Assembly: GCA_029210625.1 (NCBI GenBank)
Contig: JARGFU010000037.1
Span: 1-43,171 of the forward strand
Direction of reading: 5' to 3'
Source of the DNA: Deltaproteobacteria bacterium
Lineage (GTDB): Bacteria; Myxococcota; Myxococcia; SLRQ01
Length of the DNA stretch: 43,171 bases
Each line of letters opens with the position of its first letter. Position 1 is the stretch's first letter. Shown in pieces: positions 7,420-15,615 of this stretch. A program made the translations under genes and the position numbers. The notes under the pieces were generated by a model that worked only from the letters and a program-made list of their open reading frames with translations, was not told where the DNA came from and made no database searches.

Positions 7420-8220
7420 CTACTTCTTGCGCCGGTGCAGATGGATCGGCGCCGGATCGCGGTCGCGGAGCTTGTCCAGCCAGTTCTGGTAGAGGTCCAC
7501 CGCGAACATCAGCAGCAGGATGAAGATGACGATCCACTGCGGGATGTAGGGGAAGCTCGACTCACCCACGATCAGGTGGGCCACGTGCCCGCCCTCGAGG
7601 ACGAGGACGAAGCCGATGAGGAGCAGCACGAAGAGGCCGAGGATCTCGAAGTCGGGGTTGCGGCTGATGAAGTCCGAGATCTTGCCGGCGAAGGCGAGCA
7701 TCAGCCCGACCGAGATGATCACCGAGCCCACCATCACCGAGTAGAGGTTGGTCATCCCCACCACGGTGAGGATCGAGTCCACCGAGAAGAGCACGTTGAG
7801 GCCGACGATGGTGGCGACCACCTGCACGAAGCGGTCGGCCTGCTTCACCTCTTGCTCGCGGCGGGTGGCCTTCATCCGCAGCTCGTGGACCCCCTTCCAG
7901 ATGAGGAAGAGGCCGCCCGTGAAGAGGACGAGGGCCTTGCCGCTGACGGCGCCGGAGAGGTGCAGGCCCGCCACGGTGGTGTCGAACTCCCAGAAGGGCG
8001 TGGCGGCGTACTCGAGGATCAGGCTGACCCCCCCGAGGAGGCCGAGCCGGAAGACCGCGGCCAGGATGAGGCCGAGGTGGATCGCGCGCTTCCTCCGCTC
8101 GGCGGGCAGCTTGTTCGCGATGATCGTGATGATGATCAGGTTGTCGGCGCCCAGGGCCACCTGGATGAGGGTCACCGAGAAGAGGGCAGCCCAGAAGCTC
8201 AGGTCGGTCAGGAGATCCAT
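7420..8220 (-). CDS. TerC-family integral membrane protein
   Basis: A 266-residue polytopic membrane protein of the TerC/YgaP-YoaE/Alx group. The first segment contains IQVALGADNLIIITIIANKLP, with the Asp-Asn pair characteristic of the family, and the mirrored later segment carries LNVLFSVDSILTVVGMTN. About seven hydrophobic segments are visible, with a basic loop ELRMKATRREQEVK between two halves. Family members are linked to metal-ion (manganese) efflux and tellurite resistance. It lies 14 bases downstream of the TonB-dependent receptor on the same strand, which suggests one transcript and a shared link to metal handling; that link is inference. Confidence 0.88.
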   Translation of the reverse strand: MDLLTDLSFWAALFSVTLIQVALGADNLIIITIIANKLPAERRKRAIHLGLILAAVFRLGLLGGVSLILEYAATPFWEFDTTVAGLHLSGAVSGKALVLFTGGLFLIWKGVHELRMKATRREQEVKQADRFVQVVATIVGLNVLFSVDSILTVVGMTNLYSVMVGSVIISVGLMLAFAGKISDFISRNPDFEILGLFVLLLIGFVLVLEGGHVAHLIVGESSFPYIPQWIVIFILLLMFAVDLYQNWLDKLRDRDPAPIHLHRRKK

Positions 8221-8234
8221 GCGCGGATCCTCTC

Positions 8235-10445
8235 CTAGAAGCGGCCCCGGAGGAAGACGCGCACCTGCCGCCGCAGCCGCTCCCCGCCGTAGCTGCCCCC
8301 GGTCGCGCGGTCGCTGCCGGCGGCCTCTCGCCTCCCCTCCGGGTCCAGGAGGTTGTCGGCGGCCACGCCCAGCTCGACGGAGCGCTCCGCGAAGGTGAGG
8401 CGGTAGGAGGCGGTGGCGTTCAGGGTCGTCCAGGCCCCCATGTCGACCCGGGTCGACTCCGCGAAGATCGAGTCGGGGTCGCCGACCTCGTCGGCGTAGG
8501 CCGAGGCCCAGAAGGCGTCCACCCCGAGGTGGAGCCCCTCCAGGGGGCGCAGCCGCAGCGAGCCGATCAGGCGATGGGTGGGCTCGAGCTGGAAGGGAGG
8601 AGCGTCGGGGGGCTGGGAGAGGACCTGATCCCGGGCGTAGGCCACCATCAGCTCGAGGCGCTCGTCAGGCTTCCAGGAGATCATCAGCTCGCCGCCGACC
8701 GAGGTCGTCTCTCCGTCACCGTTCCGGAACTCCACCACCGCGTCGTCGCTGATCCGCGGGACCCCGGCGAAGGTCTCGACCAGGTTCTCCACCTGCATCC
8801 AGATCGGGTTGCGGTGGACGGCGTAGAAGAGGTCGAGGGTGACGTCGAGCTCACCCTCGAGGAAGGCGCCGCGCCAGCCCAGCTCGGCCGAGTCGGAGAG
8901 CTCGAAGATCAGGTCCTCGTTGCCCAGCGAGGTCCCGAAGATGTGCTGGAGGCGCCGGACGATGTCGGGAGGCGCGTTCTCGCCGCCCTCCAGCCGGACA
9001 TGGGAGAAGGACTCGGTGGTGGTGGGCTTGCGGTAGGCCCGCCCCGCCGAGGCCCGCAGGGCGTGCTCGTCGGTGGCCGCCCAGACCAGCGCGACGCGCG
9101 GGGAGAGGCCCAGATCGGGGTAGAGAGAGTTCCAGTCCAGGCGCATCCCCGCGGTCAGGGTCAGGCGCTCGAGGAGCTTCCACTCGGCCTGGGCGAAGGG
9201 GCCCGCGGCCACCTCCCACTTGGAGAGGTCCGAGCACTGATCGATGTCGAAGGCGGAGAAGGGGACCTCGGGGCAGGTGACGGCCTCCTTGGAGCTGTGG
9301 TGGTAGAGGCGGCCACTGAAGCCCGCGATCAGGCGGAGATCCTCGTGCAGCGTCAGATCCTGATGAAGCTCGAACTCCGTGCCCGGCGTGACGATGGTCA
9401 TCGGGGGCATCTCGGCCAGCAGGATCGGCTCTCCATTGCCGGTGTCCAGGTAGAGGGGGAACTGGAAGTGGGCCCGGGTCCGGGGCAGATCCAGGACCAG
9501 CTGGGCGTGGAAGCCGCCCCAGTCCAGGGAGCCGCGCAGGTAGCCCCAGTGGGCCAGGAAGTCGACGTCGCTGACCACCGTGTAGAGGTTGGTGTCGATC
9601 AGCGAGTAGCCGAGCTCCACCCCGAGCCGGCGGTCCTCTGCGGGGGTGTAGGCGTAGCTCAGGCGCAGCCGGTTGGAGGAGAGGAGGAGGTTCTGGGGAT
9701 CATCGAGGGGGGAGAGGCGGGAGAGGCCGCCGCTGACCCACCAGCCGTGCTTGCCCAGGGTGCCGTGGGCGCGGAGGTCGAGCTCGACGTTGGTGCCCCA
9801 GGCGCCCCAGGCGTCGACCTCCGCCTGAACCGCGTCCTCCCCCGGGCGGCGGGTGATGATGTTCACCACCCCCTGCAGGGCGTTCGCGCCGTAGATCGAG
9901 GAGCCGGGGCCCCGGATGACCTCGATCCGCTCGATGCTGCCGACGTCGACCGGGAGGCCGGTCCAGTTCACGGTGCCGAAGGCGCTCATCGCGGCGTTGC
10001 GCCCGTCGATGAGGACGAGGATCAGGTCCCCGGCGATGGTGCTGTTGGTGCGGATCCCCATGATGGGCTGGGCGGTCGAGACCTTGAAGATGTCGACGCC
10101 CGGCACCCTCCGAAGGAGGTCGGCGACGTTGGTGGCGCCGCTGCGCTCGATGTCCTTGCGGGTGAGGACGGTCACCGTCGAGGGGCTCTCGCTGATCCGC
10201 TGGGCGTGGCGGGTGGCCGAGACGACGATGTCCTCCTCGGCCAGGAGGGCGAACTCGTCCCCCATGTCGAGCTCGCCCAGGTCCAGCTCGCCGAGATCCC
10301 CGAGCTCGTCCGGCGTGGTCTCCTCTTCCTGCGCGAGGGCCGGGAGGGCGGCGAGGGCGAGGGCGAGGCCGAGCACGGAGGGGAGCAGGCGAAGCCCTCC
10401 CCTCGGTGCGAAGACCCCCCGTCTCCTCAAACCCCAGCCGATCAT
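8235..10445 (-). CDS. TonB-dependent outer-membrane receptor
   Basis: A 736-residue outer-membrane receptor. A signal peptide (LLPSVLGLALALAALPALA, cleavage before QEEE) is followed by an acidic repeat-like region (LGDLGELDLGELDMGDE) and a possible TonB box EDIVVSATR. The plug domain follows: VTVLTRKDIERSGATNVADLLRRVPGVDI, later RIEVIRGPGSSIYGANALQGVVNIITRR. The C-terminal barrel of alternating strands ends in VRVFLRGRF with the terminal Phe needed for barrel insertion. The frame stays open upstream to 10895, but that part is antisense to the divergent oxidoreductase gene; the ATG at 10445 gives a normal signal peptide. The ligand (siderophore, vitamin or other) is unknown. TerC follows 14 bases later. 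Confidence 0.92.
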   Translation of the reverse strand: MIGWGLRRRGVFAPRGGLRLLPSVLGLALALAALPALAQEEETTPDELGDLGELDLGELDMGDEFALLAEEDIVVSATRHAQRISESPSTVTVLTRKDIERSGATNVADLLRRVPGVDIFKVSTAQPIMGIRTNSTIAGDLILVLIDGRNAAMSAFGTVNWTGLPVDVGSIERIEVIRGPGSSIYGANALQGVVNIITRRPGEDAVQAEVDAWGAWGTNVELDLRAHGTLGKHGWWVSGGLSRLSPLDDPQNLLLSSNRLRLSYAYTPAEDRRLGVELGYSLIDTNLYTVVSDVDFLAHWGYLRGSLDWGGFHAQLVLDLPRTRAHFQFPLYLDTGNGEPILLAEMPPMTIVTPGTEFELHQDLTLHEDLRLIAGFSGRLYHHSSKEAVTCPEVPFSAFDIDQCSDLSKWEVAAGPFAQAEWKLLERLTLTAGMRLDWNSLYPDLGLSPRVALVWAATDEHALRASAGRAYRKPTTTESFSHVRLEGGENAPPDIVRRLQHIFGTSLGNEDLIFELSDSAELGWRGAFLEGELDVTLDLFYAVHRNPIWMQVENLVETFAGVPRISDDAVVEFRNGDGETTSVGGELMISWKPDERLELMVAYARDQVLSQPPDAPPFQLEPTHRLIGSLRLRPLEGLHLGVDAFWASAYADEVGDPDSIFAESTRVDMGAWTTLNATASYRLTFAERSVELGVAADNLLDPEGRREAAGSDRATGGSYGGERLRRQVRVFLRGRF

Positions 10446-10554
10446 CGGGATCGAACATAGCCTTTCTTTGGTCGGTCCGGAACTTTCCGTGTCGTCTCCC
10501 GGCGCCGGAAAGGGGCGATGCATCTCGGCCCGGATCGTGAAAAGGTCGGTGCTC

Positions 10555-11250
10555 GTGGGAGCGAGGATCATCCGGCGGACCTTTCTGCTCCGCCTCGGCC
10601 GGGCCACGGGGGCGGGCCTGCTGCTGCCGGGCGCGGTAGCCTGCTCGAAGAAGGAGGCGCCCGCCCCGCCACCGGCCCGGCCCGCTCCGCCCGCCGCGGC
10701 TCCGCCGGCGCCGGCGCCGGCGGTCGTCGAGGCGCCCCCCCTGCCCGGGTGGGCGACCGGGCTGGCCATCCTCTCGGGGCAGGCCCACTGCGCCGAGGCG
10801 GTGCTCGAGCTGCTCCTGCCCTCGGACGTCCCGCCCGGGAGCCCCGGCGCGCGGGAGACCCGGGTGCTGCTCCACCTCGATCGGGTGCTCGCCACGCCGG
10901 CCTACGCCTCCTACGCCCGGCTGCTGCGGGACGGCTTCGATCGCCTGGACACGGAGGCGAAGCGAGATCACGGACGCAGCTTCGCCGAGCTCCCCCTCGC
11001 CGCCCGCGAGGCCCTCCTCGGTGACTGGCAGGTGCGCCCGCCGATGCCCCGGGCCTATCCCACCGGGCGCTTCTTCCAGCTGGTCTTCACCTTCGCCCTG
11101 GAGGGCTACCTCGGGGACCCGAAGTACGGAGGCAACCACCAGAAGCTGGCCTGGAAGTGGATCGACTTCTCGCCGGGCTGCCCGACGCCGAGCGGCGCCT
11201 GCGGGCCCGGCCACTCCGGCCATGGCGCTCACGGGGGTCACGGGGAGTGA
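10555..11250 (+). CDS. Gluconate 2-dehydrogenase subunit 3-like protein with Tat lipoprotein signal
   Basis: A 231-residue small subunit of a periplasmic FAD-dependent dehydrogenase. The N-terminus IIRRTFLLRLG carries a twin-arginine motif (R7-R8), then a hydrophobic stretch ending at LPGAVAC, so C30 may be lipidated. A Pro/Ala linker follows. The family core near the C-terminus reads FFQLVFTFALEGYLGDPKYGGNHQKLAWKWIDF, the usual GY-x-x-DP-x-YGGN block, and the tail is His/Gly-rich. I chose the GTG at 10555 because AAAAGG lies about 9 bases upstream; GTGs at 10537 and 10549 are alternatives. Its stop overlaps the large-subunit start (GTGA). Small subunits of this type carry the partner flavoprotein through Tat. 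Confidence 0.85.
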   Translation: MGARIIRRTFLLRLGRATGAGLLLPGAVACSKKEAPAPPPARPAPPAAAPPAPAPAVVEAPPLPGWATGLAILSGQAHCAEAVLELLLPSDVPPGSPGARETRVLLHLDRVLATPAYASYARLLRDGFDRLDTEAKRDHGRSFAELPLAAREALLGDWQVRPPMPRAYPTGRFFQLVFTFALEGYLGDPKYGGNHQKLAWKWIDFSPGCPTPSGACGPGHSGHGAHGGHGE

Positions 11251-12896
11251 AGACCTTCGCGGGGCAGACCGTGGACGTGGTGGTGGTCGGCAGCGGCGCC
11301 GGAGGTGGCACCTTCGCCTACGGTGCGGCGCGGGCCGGCAAGAGCGTGGTGCTCCTGGAGAAGGGGCCCTGGTACCGGGACGAGGACTACGTCCACGACG
11401 AGATCGCCAGCGTGCGGCGGGACATGTGGGTGCCCTATCCGACGGAGGATCCGCACGTCCTGGTGAAGGAGGGCGGCAAGCCCCAGAAGAGCCCCGAGGG
11501 GTGGATCGCCCGCTGCGTCGGCGGCGGCACCGTGCACATGAGCGGCTTCTTCTACCGCCACCATCCGGAGGACTTCCGCCTCGCCCGCCGCTACCCGGAC
11601 CTGCCGGGGGCCGAGCTCGCCGACTGGCCCATCACCTACGAGGCCCTGGCCCCCTTCTACGACGAGGTGGAGAAGATCATCGGCGTCTCGGGCAAAGCCG
11701 GGCAGCACCCCTTCGAGCCACCTCGCGCGGGCGACTACCCCCTCGAGCCCCTCGCCGACAGCAACCTGGCCGAGGTCCTCGATCGGGGCATCGCCCGGCT
11801 GGGCCTCCACGGCTTCGCCACGCCCCGCGCCGTGCTCTCCCGCCCCTACCGGGGTCGCAGCCCCTGCGTCTACTGCGCCTTCTGCGGCTCCTTCGGCTGC
11901 GAGGTCGGGGCGAAGTCGAGCGCCGCCTCGACGATGGTCCCCCTGGCCCTCGCCACCGGCCGCTGCGAGCTGCGCGCCGGGAGCATGGTCTTCGAGATCG
12001 TCACCGACGCCTCGGGCAGGGCGACCGGCGTGCGCTACTTCGACGAGGAGGGGACGATCGTCGAGCAGAAGGCGCGGGTGGTCGTCGTCGGCGCCACCGC
12101 GGTGGAGAGCGCCCGCCTGCTGCTGGCCAGCAGGAGCAAGGCGCACCCCGAGGGGATCGGCAACGCCGAGGGCCAGGTCGGGAGGCACCTCCACTTCTCG
12201 GCCCTCGGCAAGGCCTGGGCCGAGCTCGAGCGAGCGGCGCTGCCGGCGCAGCTGCGCGAGGACGACGGGATGCCCTTCCTCGGACGCTCGGTGCAGGACA
12301 CCTACTTCCTGAAGCAGCACGCCGGCGGCTACGACAAGGGCGGCACCCTCAACTTCATCGGACCCCACCGCAACCCCATCTACACCGCCGAGCGCCTCTC
12401 CTGGCGCGGGCGGCCCGGCCTCTGGGGCGCGAAGCTCAAGGCCGCCCTCCACCGCTACTACCACGAGGTGCGGGAGCTGGAGCTGGAGGTCTTCGCCGAG
12501 TTCCTGCCCAACCCGAAGACCTTCGTCAGCCTGGATCCGGAGGTGAAGGACCGCTGGGGTCTGCCCGCGGCGCGGATCGACGTGAGCGTGCACCCCCTCT
12601 CCCGGGCCCGGGTCACGGAGGTCACGAAGATCGGGATCGAGGTCTTCCGGGCCGCGGGGGCCGCCGCCGCCGAGATCGAGACCGCGGGGGGCTTCACCGG
12701 CTTCCTGCAGGGAGGCACCTGCCGGATGGGGAGCGATCCGAAGGAGAGCGTGGTGGACGCGCGCTGCCGGGTGCATGGCGTGCCCAACCTGCTGGTGGTC
12801 GACGGCGGCGCCCTGCCCACCTCCGGCGGGGTCCCCAACACCTTCACGATCATGGCCAACGCCCTGCGGGCCTCGACCCTGCTCGGCAAGGGCTGA
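11247..12896 (+). CDS. GMC-family FAD oxidoreductase, large dehydrogenase subunit
   Basis: A 549-residue flavoprotein. The FAD-binding GxGxxG is at residues 15-20 (VVVVGSGAGGG). The GMC middle and C-terminal parts show RCVGGGTVHMSGFFYR and the end motif GTCRMG plus SGGVPNTFTIMANALR. Four cysteines at 207, 210, 213 and 218 (CxxCxxCx4C) stand in a position where related sugar-alcohol and long-chain alcohol dehydrogenases have a cysteine cluster, and they could ligate an iron-sulfur centre. There is no signal of its own, so export would depend on the Tat-bearing small subunit encoded just upstream in a 4-base overlap. No cytochrome c subunit gene follows. The substrate is probably an alcohol or sugar and is unassigned. 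Confidence 0.9.
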   Translation: MKTFAGQTVDVVVVGSGAGGGTFAYGAARAGKSVVLLEKGPWYRDEDYVHDEIASVRRDMWVPYPTEDPHVLVKEGGKPQKSPEGWIARCVGGGTVHMSGFFYRHHPEDFRLARRYPDLPGAELADWPITYEALAPFYDEVEKIIGVSGKAGQHPFEPPRAGDYPLEPLADSNLAEVLDRGIARLGLHGFATPRAVLSRPYRGRSPCVYCAFCGSFGCEVGAKSSAASTMVPLALATGRCELRAGSMVFEIVTDASGRATGVRYFDEEGTIVEQKARVVVVGATAVESARLLLASRSKAHPEGIGNAEGQVGRHLHFSALGKAWAELERAALPAQLREDDGMPFLGRSVQDTYFLKQHAGGYDKGGTLNFIGPHRNPIYTAERLSWRGRPGLWGAKLKAALHRYYHEVRELELEVFAEFLPNPKTFVSLDPEVKDRWGLPAARIDVSVHPLSRARVTEVTKIGIEVFRAAGAAAAEIETAGGFTGFLQGGTCRMGSDPKESVVDARCRVHGVPNLLVVDGGALPTSGGVPNTFTIMANALRASTLLGKG

Positions 12897-14123
12897 TCAG
12901 CCCTTCACGCAGAGCACCTGCTTGAGGGTGTGCACCACCTCCACCAGATCCTGCTGGGCGGCCATCACCGCGTCGATGTCCTTGTAGGCCCCGGGGGTCT
13001 CGTCGAGCACGCCCTCGTCCTTGCGGCACTCCACCCCCAGCGTGGCCTCGCGGTGCATGGCCAGGGTGAAGGTGCGGCGGGCCTGCCCCCGGCTCATGGC
13101 CCGGCCGGCGCCGTGGCTGCAGGAGCAGAAGCTCTCGGGGTTGCCCTTCCCCCGGACGATGTAGGAGCGCGCCCCCATCGAGCCGGGGATGATGCCCAGG
13201 TCCCCCTCCCGGGCGCGCACCGCGCCCTTGCGGGTGAGGTAGACCTCCTTGCCGTAGTGGACCTCCCGGGCGACGTAGTTGTGGTGGCAGCTGACGACCT
13301 GCACCTCGGCCTGGAAGCCCGGGACGCCCTTGGTCTTCTTGAGGGCCTGCAGCACCCGCCGCATCATCAGCTCGCGGTTCACCAGGGCGTAGTCCTGCGC
13401 CCACTCGACGGCCTCGAGGTAGTCCTCGAAGAGCCGCGAGCCCTCGCTCAGGTAGGCGAGGTCCCGATCCGGCAGCCCGATCCCCTTCTTCTCCATCTCC
13501 TTGCGCGCCAGCGCGATGAAGTGGGTGCCGATGCGGTTGCCGATCCCGCGGGAGCCCGAGTGGAGCATCACCCAGACCCGCTGCGCCTCGTCCAGGCAGA
13601 CCTCGATGAAGTGGTTGCCGGTGCCGAGGGTGCCCAGGTGGACCACCGTGTTCGAGCGGCGGAGCTGTGGGTGCTTCTCCAGGATCCGCTCCAGCCGCTT
13701 CTCGAGGGGCGCCCAGGCCGCGCCCACCGAGGCGGGGATCTTCTGCCAGGCGCCGACGTCGCCCCGGCCGCCCCCCTTGCTGCGGCCGTGAGGCACCGCC
13801 CCCTCGATCTGGGAGCGCAGGCCCTCCAGGTGGTTGGGGAGGTCGCTGGCCATCAGCGAGGTCTGCACCGCCATCATCCCGCAGCCGATGTCCACGCCGA
13901 CTGCCGCGGGGATGATGGCGGCCACCGTGGGGATGACGGAACCCACCGTCGCCCCCATCCCCCAGTGGACGTCGGGCATGGCCGCGATCCAGCGGTGGAT
14001 GAAGGGGAGCGAGGCGGCGTTCATCAGCTGACGCCGCGCCTCGTCTTCCAGGGGGACGCCGCGGATCCAGGCCTTCACCGGCCACCGGGCGCCCTCCAGG
14101 GTCTGGTAGGGCTCTCGACTCAA
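12897..14123 (-). CDS. rtcB: RtcB RNA ligase (3'-phosphate/5'-OH)
   Basis: A 408-residue protein joining RNA 2',3'-cyclic-phosphate or 3'-phosphate ends to 5'-hydroxyl ends with GTP and manganese, in tRNA splicing and RNA repair. Metal-binding and guanylylation motifs are all present: D78-x-x-C81 in VGVDIGCGMM, LGTGNHFIEV, HSGSRGIGNRIG, and CSCSHGAGRAMSR, where the His before GAGR is the guanylylated residue. Length equals that of E. coli RtcB. The start is a TTG at 14123 behind AGGAGAGGAG; the frame runs on upstream but lacks any ribosome site there. No rtcA, archease or prfH is adjacent. It is divergent from the PHP-like lipoprotein. Confidence 0.95.
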   Translation of the reverse strand: MSREPYQTLEGARWPVKAWIRGVPLEDEARRQLMNAASLPFIHRWIAAMPDVHWGMGATVGSVIPTVAAIIPAAVGVDIGCGMMAVQTSLMASDLPNHLEGLRSQIEGAVPHGRSKGGGRGDVGAWQKIPASVGAAWAPLEKRLERILEKHPQLRRSNTVVHLGTLGTGNHFIEVCLDEAQRVWVMLHSGSRGIGNRIGTHFIALARKEMEKKGIGLPDRDLAYLSEGSRLFEDYLEAVEWAQDYALVNRELMMRRVLQALKKTKGVPGFQAEVQVVSCHHNYVAREVHYGKEVYLTRKGAVRAREGDLGIIPGSMGARSYIVRGKGNPESFCSCSHGAGRAMSRGQARRTFTLAMHREATLGVECRKDEGVLDETPGAYKDIDAVMAAQQDLVEVVHTLKQVLCVKG

Positions 14124-14125
14124 GG

Positions 14126-14135
14126 CTCCTCTCCT
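14126..14135 (-). promoter_or_regulatory. Shine-Dalgarno of rtcB, deciding the TTG start
   Basis: On the minus strand this reads AGGAGAGGAG, followed by CC and then TTG. The first AGGAG sits 7 bases before the TTG at 14123. It is one of the strongest ribosome sites in the window and settles the choice of the rare start codon over the upstream in-frame extension. Confidence 0.75.
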
Positions 14136-14191
14136 AGAACATCCGGCGAGGCCTTCGCATCGGTCAACCGGCTCCCGTAGGATGGGGGCCG

Positions 14192-15610
14192 ATGCGCACC
14201 TCGATCGCCCTCCTGCTCGCAGGTCTCCCGCTCTTCCTGCTGGCCGCCTGCGGACCCCGACCCGGCCCCGAGCCTCCCGGACCGACCTGGACACCCGAAG
14301 AGGTCTACCGGGCCGAGGGCGACGCGGGCGCGGCGGCGGGCCGGGGTCTCCAGGACGCGCGCGGCATCATCCACGGCCACTCCCCCTATTCGCACGACGC
14401 CTGCGACGGGGAGCCGCGGGATCCGGTCACCGACGCCATCGACGAGGCCTGCCTCGACGACCTGCGGCGGGCCATCTGCCAGACCCGCCACGACTTCGTG
14501 ATGCTCTCCGATCACGGGGAGAGCTTCGCCCGGAGCGAGTTCCCCGACGTGCTCCTCCACCGGCCGGCCGAGGGCGACACCCTGGTGGATCGGGGCAGCG
14601 GGCCGGTGGCCAACCGGATCGTCTGTGGCGACGAGAGCACTCTCGTCCTCGCGGGGACCGAGACCGGCGCGATGCCGGTGGCCCTCGAGGGGCACGTCGA
14701 TCCCGATCCGGCCGAGCGCGCCCGCATCTACGGCAGCACCGAGCCGGCCGATCTGATGCGCCTCAAGGCCGCCGGCGCGGTGGTGCTCGCCCAGCACACC
14801 GAGGACTGGAGCGAGGACGACCTCGCCCTCAAGCCCTTCGACGGCTTCGAGATGTACAACCTGCACGCCAACCTCTTCCTCAACGCCGGCCCGGCCCTGG
14901 AGCTGATCCTGCTCGCGCAGGATCCCGAGAACTTCGAGCTCCTGCCCCACCCCGAGGTCGTGCTGGCCCTGCTCTTCTCCGAGGATCCGCGCTACCTCGA
15001 TCGGTGGAGCGGGGTCCTCGCCCGCGGGGTGCAGCGGGTGACCACCCTGGCCACCGACGCCCACCGCAACTCCCTGCCCGACCTGCTCCAGGACGGCGAG
15101 CGGATGGACAGCTTCCGCCGCATGATGCGGATGTTCTCCAACCATCTGTTGATCGAGCCCGGCACCGGCGGCGGCTTCGACGATCGTCAACTGCGGGACG
15201 CCCTGCGGGCCGGCCGGCTCTACGGCAGCTTCGACTACCTCGGCTTCCCGCGCGGCTTCGACTTCCACGCCCGGGAGGCCGGCGTCGTCCGCGAGATGGG
15301 CGCGAGCGTCGTGGTCGGCTCGGAGCTGGTGGTGGAGCCGCCCCGGATCCAGAACCTCGACCCCGAGGCCGCCGAGCCCGAGCTCACCCTGCGCCTCCTC
15401 CGGGCCACCGCCGGCGGCTGGGTCGAGGTGGCCAGCGCGCCGGCCACCGGCGGGACCCTGCGTCACACCCCCTCGGAGCCCGGCGCCTACCGGGCCGAGG
15501 TGCGGATCCGGCCCTTCCATCTGCGGGGCTACCTCGGTGACTACGAGCACCTCCTCGACGAGCAGGACTTCGTCTGGATCTACGCCAACCCGATCTACCT
15601 CGAGCCCTGA
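14192..15610 (+). CDS. PHP-like metal-dependent hydrolase lipoprotein
   Basis: A 472-residue protein with a lipoprotein signal (LLLAGLPLFLLAAC, C20). It has the scattered metal ligands of a PHP domain: H61-G-H63 with H68 (HGHSPYSHDAC), D107-H108 with E110 (LSDHGES), QHTEDW, and TDAHRN. PHP proteins are phosphoesterases in many cases, and envelope-located members of this kind remain poorly described, so a periplasmic or surface hydrolase acting on a phosphate or other ester is the most that can be said. The C-terminal ~120 residues are beta-rich (VVVEPPRIQNLD, EPGAYRAEVRI) like an immunoglobulin-type domain. It is followed five bases later by the FG-GAP lipoprotein. Confidence 0.8.
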   Translation: MRTSIALLLAGLPLFLLAACGPRPGPEPPGPTWTPEEVYRAEGDAGAAAGRGLQDARGIIHGHSPYSHDACDGEPRDPVTDAIDEACLDDLRRAICQTRHDFVMLSDHGESFARSEFPDVLLHRPAEGDTLVDRGSGPVANRIVCGDESTLVLAGTETGAMPVALEGHVDPDPAERARIYGSTEPADLMRLKAAGAVVLAQHTEDWSEDDLALKPFDGFEMYNLHANLFLNAGPALELILLAQDPENFELLPHPEVVLALLFSEDPRYLDRWSGVLARGVQRVTTLATDAHRNSLPDLLQDGERMDSFRRMMRMFSNHLLIEPGTGGGFDDRQLRDALRAGRLYGSFDYLGFPRGFDFHAREAGVVREMGASVVVGSELVVEPPRIQNLDPEAAEPELTLRLLRATAGGWVEVASAPATGGTLRHTPSEPGAYRAEVRIRPFHLRGYLGDYEHLLDEQDFVWIYANPIYLEP

Positions 15611-15615
15611 TCGTC

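Noticed and set aside
8529-10460. A 643-residue plus-strand frame opposite the TonB receptor
   Set aside because: The composition is typical of antisense filler (Gly, Asp, Val, His) and the receptor on the other strand has complete family motifs.
10446-10895. N-terminal extension of the TonB receptor
   Set aside because: The extension lies opposite the Tat-subunit gene and would bury the signal peptide inside the protein; the ATG at 10445 gives a normal export signal.
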